The notes below the pieces were generated by a model. It was not told the DNA's origin, searched no databases, and worked only from the letters and a program-made list of their open reading frames with translations. A program made the translations under genes and the position numbers. Of a stretch of DNA of 19,519 bases, positions 13,862 through 19,519 are shown one piece after another (within the stretch, counting starts at the first letter, position 1; every line of letters starts with the position of its first letter). This DNA is from JAWWBS01 sp033720815. Lineage in GTDB: Bacteria; Pseudomonadota; Gammaproteobacteria; Natronospirales; JAJUFS01. The DNA lies in the NCBI GenBank assembly GCA_033720815.1, contig JAWWBT010000025.1, forward strand, positions 1 to 19,519, in the 5' to 3' direction.

Positions 13862-14747
13862 TGCGGCGTGCGGCAAACTTTTCGGCCTGTCGATGCAGGC
13901 GCTTGCCGAAATTCAGGCGTTCGTAAAGCGGCGTGACGATATCGATGTCGGGGTAACGCCAGGCGAGGTCGTCGAGCGCAGCGGCGTCGAGCGGGACGCT
14001 GCAGTGAATGGTTGCCAGCTCGCGCGAGAGGAATGCCATGTCGCGATCGGCCTCGAGTTTCCTTGCGAGCGATGCAGCCCCGCGAACCGGCACATCCGCG
14101 ACATCGTCGAGTCGGGCATACAGGTCATCAAGCGAATCAAAATGGGCCAGCAGGGCGGCAGCGGTTTTTGCACCAACTCCCTTGACACCCGGAATGTTGT
14201 CCACGCTGTCACCCATCAGGCCGAGCAGGTCCGGGACCTGCGAAGGCTTCACTCCCATCTTCTCGACAATGCCGGCAACATCAAGCCGCTTGTTTCCCGC
14301 GTAATCCCACCAGGTATCGCCAGGCTCAACGAGCTGGCCGAGATCCTTGTCGCGGGTGACGATGGTGATCGGGAATTCCGTGGAGCGATGCATCGACGCC
14401 AGCGTGCCGATGATGTCATCCGCCTCGTATCGATCGGATGCGAAACAGGCAATTCCCAGGGCTTCCGCCACGTCACGACAGGCGCCGAGTTGCCGCTCGA
14501 GCTCTTCCGGTGGCAACTCGCGATTGGCCTTGTAATCGGGCCAGGTGTCGTTACGGAATGATGTCGTCAGGCTCTCGTCGAAAGCGCATGCAATATGCCG
14601 CGGATTCTCGCGTTCCAGCAGTTCCGTAAGGAAGCCTGCAAAGCCATACACCGCTTGAGCCGGATTACCATCTGCGTCACGAAAGGTGTCCGGGAGCGAA
14701 AAGTAGGCGCGGAATATGTAAACACTGGCATCAACAAGGTAGAGCAT
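13854..14747 (-). CDS. xni: 5'-3' exonuclease (FEN family, ExoIX/Pol I N-domain type)
   Basis: A 297-residue enzyme that would degrade or trim 5' flaps and RNA-DNA ends in the cytosol. The acidic metal ligands line up as D6, D57, E108, D110, D111, D133, D135, D180 and D183 (MLYLVDAS; FDE; YEADD; TRDKD; GDSVDN). The helix-hairpin-helix IPGVKGVGAKTA (185-196) binds DNA. The length exceeds E. coli Xni (251) and equals the 5' nuclease domain of Pol I; all acidic residues are present, so two-metal activity is likely. The symbol is tentative between Xni/ExoIX and a free Pol I-like domain. The ATG at 14745-14747 follows GGAT. The kinase gene starts inside its stop region. Confidence 0.88.
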   Translation of the reverse strand: MLYLVDASVYIFRAYFSLPDTFRDADGNPAQAVYGFAGFLTELLERENPRHIACAFDESLTTSFRNDTWPDYKANRELPPEELERQLGACRDVAEALGIACFASDRYEADDIIGTLASMHRSTEFPITIVTRDKDLGQLVEPGDTWWDYAGNKRLDVAGIVEKMGVKPSQVPDLLGLMGDSVDNIPGVKGVGAKTAAALLAHFDSLDDLYARLDDVADVPVRGAASLARKLEADRDMAFLSRELATIHCSVPLDAAALDDLAWRYPDIDIVTPLYERLNFGKRLHRQAEKFAARRNA

Positions 14748-14841
14748 CGAGAAATCCGTGGCCGTTGTCCCTGTGCGACATGCACGGATTATGCCATGGT
14801 TAGTGCATCCGGTTTTCAGGAACCAGTAAAAGGGGGATTAC

Positions 14842-15621
14842 ATGAAGAAGTTGATTCTGGTTGGCGCGGCGGCCTTGTTAGGCGCGAGCGTTGCAAATGC
14901 GGACACCATTCTCGAATACCGCAATGCGAAGGATGGCAGCATCCATACGATGATGAAGGTCAGTAACCAGCGCGTCCTGGTCAATGACCAGAACCGCAGC
15001 GAAAGCATGCTTTACATGCAGCAGGGTGATCGTATGTACATCATCGACAGCAGCAAGCGGGAATACTCGACGCTGGACGAGGAAACGATGAAGCGTCTCT
15101 CCGGCCAGGTGAACGACGCGATGAAGCAGCTGGAAGAGCAGCTGGCCAACATGCCCGAAGCGCAACGCGAACAGATGAAGAAAATGATGGGCGGCATGAT
15201 GGATATGGGCAAGGAAATGATGAAGCCCGAAATCACGCGTACCGGACGCAGTGGCGAATTCAATGGCATGGCCTGCGATTTCGTGAAGATGAAGGTCGGC
15301 AACATGATGAACAGCGAGTTGTGTGTCGCCGAGATGAGTGCGCTCGATATGCCCGGGAATGATCGCGCGACGCTCGACGCGATGAATGCCTACATGAAGA
15401 AGATTTCCGACATGATGTCGGAGTCACTCGGAATGAATATCCCGTTCAACCTGATTGGCGGTATTCCGGTTTACATCAGCGATGATGAAACTCCCGAGGG
15501 CCGCGTTCTGCATATCGACGATGACGCATCGATATCTGGCAGTGAAATGAGCCTTCCCGATGGTTACCGCGAAGTGCCGCTCGAAGGCAAGGGCGGCGGA
15601 ATGGGAGGTTTCGGCGGCTGA
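14842..15621 (+). CDS. Secreted methionine-rich protein, DUF4412-like
   Basis: A 259-residue protein with a clear signal peptide (LILVGAAALLGASVANA; probable cleavage after Ala20). The mature part opens ILEYRNAKDGSIHTMMKVSN and has the layout of DUF4412 proteins (substrate-free names only; function unknown). About 30 methionines occur, 8 of them between residues 113 and 127 (QMKKMMGGMMDMGKEMM). It ends in a glycine-rich tail (GKGGGMGGFGG). Likely periplasmic or exported. Possible roles include metal binding or a sink for oxidation; neither is shown. AAGGGGGAT lies just before the ATG. Monocistronic, closed by a bidirectional terminator; the gene is divergent from xni. Confidence 0.8.
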   Translation: MKKLILVGAAALLGASVANADTILEYRNAKDGSIHTMMKVSNQRVLVNDQNRSESMLYMQQGDRMYIIDSSKREYSTLDEETMKRLSGQVNDAMKQLEEQLANMPEAQREQMKKMMGGMMDMGKEMMKPEITRTGRSGEFNGMACDFVKMKVGNMMNSELCVAEMSALDMPGNDRATLDAMNAYMKKISDMMSESLGMNIPFNLIGGIPVYISDDETPEGRVLHIDDDASISGSEMSLPDGYREVPLEGKGGGMGGFGG

Positions 15622-15642
15622 CAGGCCTCCAGGCCCAACGCG

Positions 15643-15674
15643 AAAAAAAGGCAGCGCAATGCGCTGCCTTTTTT
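15643..15674. terminator. Bidirectional terminator between DUF4412 and cls genes
   Basis: AAAAAAAGGCAGCGC (15643-15657) pairs with GCGCTGCCTTTTTT (15661-15674) around a 3-nt loop. Both strands have T-runs. The cls stop codon (15673-15675) begins inside it. Confidence 0.92.
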
Positions 15675-17085
15675 ACAGGTAGGAAGAAAACAGCCAGAAG
15701 AAACCGTCACGCAGGCGGCGCGGTAACGAGCGGCGATCCATCTCGTCCAGGGTGATCGGGCGCGCCTGCTCCTGCAGTCGATCGATATAGGCGTTCGCAC
15801 TCGAGGCAAGGTGCGGGTCGATGATTTCCACGGCAACCTCGAAGTTCAGGCGAAGGCTGCGCGGGTCGATGTTTGCGGAACCCGCGATCAGGTAATCATC
15901 ATCCACCGTCACCAGCTTGCTGTGCAGGAATGGCGGCGGCACCTCGAAGATTTCCACGCCCCATTGCAGCAGTTCCCACAAGAGATGGCGGGACGCCCAG
16001 TCCACGTACGGCAGGTTTGAGCGCTGCGGAATGTAGACCTCGACCTCGGCACCACGTATGTCGGCAGCCTGCAAGGCGCCAGTAATCTCCCGCGATGGAA
16101 TGAAATAGGGCGTCACGATCCGGACGCGCTTCTTCGCGCCACTGAACACTCCCATCAGTGTCAGGTTCAGGCGGTCGAGGCTCTCGTCCGGTCCGTCCTC
16201 AATGGCGCGGGCGCGCGCAGATCCTTGCGCCTGCTGGCGCTCCGGCAGCACCAGGCTTTCGTGACGACTGACATGCCAGTCCTTCGCAAAGATGGCTGCC
16301 AGGGACGCCACGATCGGGCCCGTCGCGCGAAAATGCAGGTCGGCATGCGGATCAGGAAGCCGTGGTTCCGACACGAAGTGCCGGTCATCGACATTCATGC
16401 CGCCAAAGTAGGCAATGCTGCCATCCAGCACGGCGATCTTCCGATGGTTGCGCATGTTGAGCGACACGGTTGGAGGCAACAGGTGCGGCGGATGAAAGTG
16501 CGCGACCTTCACGCCGCTGCCACGAAGGCGCCGTTCGGCCGCCCGGAAGGTGTAAAGCGTTCCGATACCGTCGATCAGGACGCGGACACTGACACCGCGC
16601 GCACTGGCAGCGATGAGCGCATCGCAGACCTCGGCGCCTATTCCCTTTCCCGCAAAGATGTAGCTCGCGATCCATATCGACTCATTTGCCGCGTTGATGT
16701 CTTCCAGGAGTTTCGGGAAGCAGGCATCGCCGTTCTGCAGCATGTCGATATCGTTGCCGTGGCTGAGCGATTCCCCGGTAGTGTTCCAGCCGGGATGGGC
16801 CAGCGGGTGATCGTCATGTTGCGGGGAGGACGTTGCGGGTAGTCGCTGGTCACCACGCTCGTAACCGATATCGAAGAAACCGTAGCCCTCGCCCTGCAGT
16901 TGCCTTGCCCGCGCCCGCAGCCGGTTCACGCCGAAGAAGTAATACAGGAGTGGTCCGACAACCGGGAACACCAGCGATATGCCGATCCAGCCCAGGGCAG
17001 AACGGGAATCACGCTTGTAGAGCAGTGCATGCACGATCGCCAGTGGCGCGACCACCACGTGGAAGAACAGGATTATCCATTCCAT
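15673..17085 (-). CDS. cls: Cardiolipin synthase (phospholipase D superfamily)
   Basis: A 470-residue inner-membrane enzyme that joins two phosphatidylglycerol molecules to make cardiolipin and glycerol. Two N-terminal hydrophobic helices (about 2-22 and 30-51, PLDc_N type) precede two HKD motifs. The first is H214-x-K216-x4-D221 in NMRNHRKIAVLDGS. The second is H388-x-K390-x4-D395 in FLHSKLVTVDDD. Each is followed by a Gly/Ser-rich strand (FGGMN; AGSANID). The protein ends FFWLFSSYL, as in the ClsA branch. The ribosome binding site is weak. It follows the HNH gene by 93 nt on the same strand and ends in the terminator 15643-15674. Confidence 0.94.
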   Translation of the reverse strand: MEWIILFFHVVVAPLAIVHALLYKRDSRSALGWIGISLVFPVVGPLLYYFFGVNRLRARARQLQGEGYGFFDIGYERGDQRLPATSSPQHDDHPLAHPGWNTTGESLSHGNDIDMLQNGDACFPKLLEDINAANESIWIASYIFAGKGIGAEVCDALIAASARGVSVRVLIDGIGTLYTFRAAERRLRGSGVKVAHFHPPHLLPPTVSLNMRNHRKIAVLDGSIAYFGGMNVDDRHFVSEPRLPDPHADLHFRATGPIVASLAAIFAKDWHVSRHESLVLPERQQAQGSARARAIEDGPDESLDRLNLTLMGVFSGAKKRVRIVTPYFIPSREITGALQAADIRGAEVEVYIPQRSNLPYVDWASRHLLWELLQWGVEIFEVPPPFLHSKLVTVDDDYLIAGSANIDPRSLRLNFEVAVEIIDPHLASSANAYIDRLQEQARPITLDEMDRRSLPRRLRDGFFWLFSSYL

Positions 17086-17138
17086 GCCGCCCCCGGCCCT
17101 GGCTGGGAGTAAGGATCAGAAATCAAGTGTAACAAGCC

Positions 17139-17162
17139 AGCGCGATGTGACATCACCGCGCT
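17139..17162 (-). other. Hairpin between HNH and cls genes
   Basis: AGCGCG (17139-17144) and CGCGCT (17157-17162) pair over 6 bp, with a partly paired GATGT/ACATC inside. On the minus strand it is followed by GGCTTGTT, too poor in T for a convincing terminator. It may be a weak terminator or processing site between HNH and cls. Confidence 0.25.
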
Positions 17163-17178
17163 CACGCCGTTGCATCAC

Positions 17179-17808
17179 TCAGTGCGCGATAACACTCTGG
17201 TGAACGGCTTCGGGCTTGCGCGAGAGTCGTGCGTGCAACGGACTGGTGCGCGGGAAATGTGCCAGCAGGAAATCCATCTGGTCAGCAAGGATGCGCTTGC
17301 CTTTCAGGTAGACGTATTCCGCATGTGTCGGCGTGAACGGCACCGCCAGCAATTCCATGTTCGCCTGCTCAGGCGTGCGCCCTGCCTTGTGGTTGTTGCA
17401 GCGCTTGCAGGACGTCACGACATTCGTCCAGACATCCAGCCCGCCCTGCGATACGGGACGCACATGGTCACGCGACAGGTCGCCGGAGAGGAATCGCTCG
17501 CCGCAATAAAGGCAGAGATTTGCATCGCGCTTGAACAGCGTGTGGTTGTTGAGCGGCGGCACGTACTTGTCGTGCGCCTTCTTCAAGGCGACGTTGTCGC
17601 CGAAGGTGGCAATGATCGAGTGAACGGTAATCACCGAGCGACGGCCCGTCATCGCGGAGATGCCACCATGAACTTCGTAAAGCTCACGACCGCAGGTGTA
17701 GGCCACCTGGTCGGCAAAATAGAGTCGGACGGCATCCTGGTAGTTGACCCACTCCAGGGGCATGCCGGACACATCGGTCCGAAGGACTTGCTGGCTGAGG
17801 TCGATCAC
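17179..17808 (-). CDS. HNH endonuclease family protein, stand-alone
   Basis: A 209-residue protein. A zinc-knuckle HNH nuclease domain is seen at about 97-148: C99-x2-C102, the catalytic-type D114-H115 (SRDHVRPVSQGG), then N129 (TNVVTSC) and C134-x2-C137 with N138/N139-H140. The N-terminal 90 residues contain a tyrosine/aspartate-rich segment (LEWVNYQDAVRLYFADQVAY) found in the common chromosomal HNH proteins of proteobacteria and cyanobacteria, whose role is unknown. The start is GTG (17806-17808) with GGGAGGA 6 nt upstream. No methylase, toxin or phage gene is near, so it is unlikely to be part of a restriction or mobile element. Confidence 0.88.
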   Translation of the reverse strand: MIDLSQQVLRTDVSGMPLEWVNYQDAVRLYFADQVAYTCGRELYEVHGGISAMTGRRSVITVHSIIATFGDNVALKKAHDKYVPPLNNHTLFKRDANLCLYCGERFLSGDLSRDHVRPVSQGGLDVWTNVVTSCKRCNNHKAGRTPEQANMELLAVPFTPTHAEYVYLKGKRILADQMDFLLAHFPRTSPLHARLSRKPEAVHQSVIAH

Positions 17809-18057
17809 GGCGATTCCTCCCTAGTGGTTGGCGACCGAGCCCCTTGCCAAAGGGGGCGTTTGCAGAGACCGGATCAGGCGCGAACCCAGCAGGGCAGCAA
17901 GCGCCTGTATACACAGAGTTTAGTCGAGCTTTGCGGTTTTTCTCGCCAATTGGAGCCTTTCTACGCCACTGGAATGGCAATTGCATGACACACCGCGAGA
18001 AAAATCTGCTGAAACCGTTATGCTGAATAGGACTTCACGCGCATCGGAGATGCTTGC
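17809..18057. other. Divergent intergenic region between HNH gene and pntA
   Basis: These 249 bases hold the HNH leader hairpins in the left half. The right half carries the pntA leader, with a TATGCT (18019-18024) that resembles a -10 but lacks a matching -35, and GGAGA (18046-18050) before the pntA start. No open reading frame or RNA gene is evident. Confidence 0.5.
17840..17907 (-). promoter_or_regulatory. Structured 5' leader of the HNH gene
   Basis: Two stem-loops lie in front of the HNH start on the minus strand: CAGGCGC (17875-17881) with GCGCCTG (17901-17907), a 7-bp stem and 19-nt loop; and CCCCTT (17840-17845) with AAGGGG (17850-17855), a 6-bp stem. A -10-like TATACA (17906-17911, minus) sits at their upstream edge without a good -35. 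Role unknown. Confidence 0.3.
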
Positions 18058-19519
18058 ATGACGAAGAAACTGGGTATAGCCAGCGAAACCGCCACCGGCG
18101 AGCGGCGGGTGGCGCTGGTTCCCGCACTCACCAAGAAGCTGGCCGGGCTCGGCCTCGACATTCACCTGCAGAAGGGCGCGGGCGATGCCGCCGGCATTCC
18201 CGATTCGGCTTATTCCGAAGTGAATATCGCCGCCGACCGCGCTGCTGCCACGGGCGATGCAGACATCGTGTTCTGCGTGCGCCCCCCGGATGACGACTTC
18301 ATCGGGCAGCTGAAGAAAGGCACTGTGCTGGTTGGATTCCTGTCGCCGCAGGAAGGCGAGCGCCTGCAGAAGATCGCCGACGCGGGGGTTACCGCGTTTT
18401 CGGTCGAACGCATTCCGCGCATTTCGCGCGCGCAATCGATGGACGCGCTGTCCTCGCAGGCCGCCTGTGCAGGCTATCGCTGCGCACTGATCGCGGCCGA
18501 TTCACTGCACCGATTCCTGCCGATGCTGACCACGGCCGCGGGCACCATTCGCCCGGCCAAGGTGCTCGTCATCGGTGCCGGTGTCGCGGGCCTGGCCGCG
18601 ATCGGTGCGGCGAGAAGCATGGGCGCGATCGTGCGCTCGTTCGATACCCGTCCGGAGGTCAAGGAGCAGGTCGAGAGCATGGACGCCGAGTTCCTGATGC
18701 TCGATTTCGAAGACGAGGACGGCTCCGGCGAGGGCGGCTACGCCAAGGTGATGAGTGACGAGTTCATCAAGGCCGAGATGGCACTGTTCGCCGAGCAGGC
18801 GAAGGATGTCGACATCATCATCACGACCGCGCTGATCCCGGGCAAGCCGGCACCGCGGCTGATCACTGCGGCGATGGTCGGGTCGATGAAGGACGGCAGC
18901 GTGATCGTCGACCTCGCCGCCGAGCAGGGCGGCAACTGCGAGCTGACCGTGGCGGACGAGGTCGTGCAGAGAAACGGCGTCACGATCATCGGCTACACCG
19001 ACCTGCCCAGCCGGCTCGCGGCGCAATCGAGCCAGCTCTATGCCACCAACCTGCGCCACCTGCTGACCGACATGACGCCCGGCAAGGACGGGCACATCGT
19101 CGTCGACATGGAGGACGAGGTCATCCGCGGCGCGACGATCTGCAAGGACGGCGAGACCACGTGGCCGCCACCGCCGCCGAAACTGTCGGCTGCGCCGCCG
19201 CAGGCGGAAGCGGCTGCCGCACCGGCGCCCGCGCCCAAGCAACCCTCGGTCGTCGGGCCGATCGCCGCGATGGCGGTCGGCGGCCTGGCGCTGCTGGGTC
19301 TCGGCGCGGTCGCGCCGCCGTCGTTCATGGCCCACTTCACGGTGTTCGTGCTGGCGTGCTTCGTCGGTTACATGGTGATCTGGAACGTGACCCCCGCGCT
19401 GCACACGCCGCTGATGAGTGTGACCAACGCGATCTCGTCGATCATCATCATCGGCGCGCTGCTGCAGATCAGCTCGGCCGACAAGATCATCATGTGGACC
19501 GCCGTCGGGACGGTCCTGA
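18058..19519 (+). CDS. pntA: NAD(P) transhydrogenase subunit alpha (3' end missing)
   Basis: The first 487 residues of PntA, which with PntB couples hydride transfer between NADH and NADP+ to proton movement across the inner membrane. Domain I (NAD-binding) spans about 1-370, with RISRAQSMDALSSQA (about 121-135), VIGAGVAGLAA (about 170-180), SFDTRPEVKEQV and ITTALIPGKPAP. A Pro/Ala-rich linker (WPPPPPKLSAAPPQAEAAAA) leads to membrane helices (GPIAAMAVGGLALLGLG; FMAHFTVFVLACFVGYMVIW; TPLMSVTNAISSIIIIGALL). Domain I and the first membrane domain are fused as in E. coli PntA (510 aa), so about 25-40 residues are missing. pntB should follow outside the window. GGAGA lies 7 nt before the ATG. Confidence 0.96.
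   Translation, partial: MTKKLGIASETATGERRVALVPALTKKLAGLGLDIHLQKGAGDAAGIPDSAYSEVNIAADRAAATGDADIVFCVRPPDDDFIGQLKKGTVLVGFLSPQEGERLQKIADAGVTAFSVERIPRISRAQSMDALSSQAACAGYRCALIAADSLHRFLPMLTTAAGTIRPAKVLVIGAGVAGLAAIGAARSMGAIVRSFDTRPEVKEQVESMDAEFLMLDFEDEDGSGEGGYAKVMSDEFIKAEMALFAEQAKDVDIIITTALIPGKPAPRLITAAMVGSMKDGSVIVDLAAEQGGNCELTVADEVVQRNGVTIIGYTDLPSRLAAQSSQLYATNLRHLLTDMTPGKDGHIVVDMEDEVIRGATICKDGETTWPPPPPKLSAAPPQAEAAAAPAPAPKQPSVVGPIAAMAVGGLALLGLGAVAPPSFMAHFTVFVLACFVGYMVIWNVTPALHTPLMSVTNAISSIIIIGALLQISSADKIIMWTAVGTVL

Noticed and set aside
13533..14561. Plus-strand 342-aa frame opposite the kinase and exonuclease genes
   Set aside because: Spans two convincing minus-strand genes, with no recognisable motifs of its own.
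17179..17808. HNH gene as part of a restriction or anti-phage system
   Set aside because: Neighbours are cls and pntA; no methylase, helicase, ATPase or toxin partner is within reach, and the protein resembles the common chromosomal HNH type.
17905..17916. CTGTATACACAG as a LexA (SOS) box before the HNH gene
   Set aside because: The LexA box needs CTGT-N8-ACAG; here the spacing is N4, so the match is not valid.
18058..19519. Apparent rise in GC toward the right end as a sign of transfer
   Set aside because: PntA is a core gene with normal domain order, and the rise fits its Ala/Pro/Gly-rich linker and membrane part; without a codon-usage calculation no claim is justified.

Overview
The window looks like ordinary chromosomal DNA of a fairly GC-rich Gram-negative bacterium, most likely a gammaproteobacterium. 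The reasons are a PntA whose nucleotide-binding and membrane parts are in one chain, a stand-alone 5'-3' exonuclease of the Xni/ExoIX type, a SlyD-like FKBP isomerase, a lipoprotein with a classical lipobox, GGAGG-type ribosome binding sites and compact stem-loop/T-run terminators. The species cannot be named from the sequence. I see no phage, insertion sequence, integron, CRISPR, tRNA or rRNA. No gap between genes exceeds 300 bases.

Layout, left to right. (1) 1-2066: the 5' part of a MATE efflux gene (minus) diverges from a FadI-like thiolase (plus). An 18-bp perfect palindrome fitting the PsrA operator consensus lies just in front of the MATE start. (2) 2100-3961: a sodium:alanine-type symporter with an unusual ~100-residue insert, closed by a strong terminator. 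(3) 3978-7807, all minus: an NAD(P)H quinone reductase-like MDR enzyme, a DUF819 membrane protein with its own terminator, then a two-gene unit of a secreted Vgb-like beta-propeller protein and a small conserved hypothetical. (4) 7977-8521: SlyD-like isomerase (plus). (5) 8519-10503, minus: a probable three-gene operon of an atypical ZIP metal transporter, an SDR oxidoreductase and a membrane-anchored CPKC thioredoxin-fold protein. (6) 10551-11190: a BsuPI-domain lipoprotein (minus). (7) 11262-13086, plus: ferrochelatase hemH and a tandem VOC protein 4 nt downstream. This unit runs head-on into (8) 13064-14747, minus: the 5'-3' exonuclease and a fructosamine-kinase-family protein, which overlap by 8 nt. 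The two units overlap tail to tail by 23 nt with no terminator between. (9) 14842-15621: a secreted methionine-rich DUF4412-type protein (plus). (10) 15673-17808, minus: cardiolipin synthase and an HNH endonuclease. (11) 18058-end: pntA (plus), cut by the window edge.

Most genes are core metabolism or envelope functions: fatty-acid oxidation, haem synthesis, cardiolipin, transhydrogenase, protein folding, and glycation or aldehyde repair (VOC and fructosamine kinase). I found no clear new multi-gene system. The points most worth a second look are the PsrA-like operator, the symporter insert, the ZIP protein without its usual histidines, the tail-to-tail hemH-VOC/xni-kinase overlap, the methionine-rich secreted protein, and the cysteines of the ferrochelatase.
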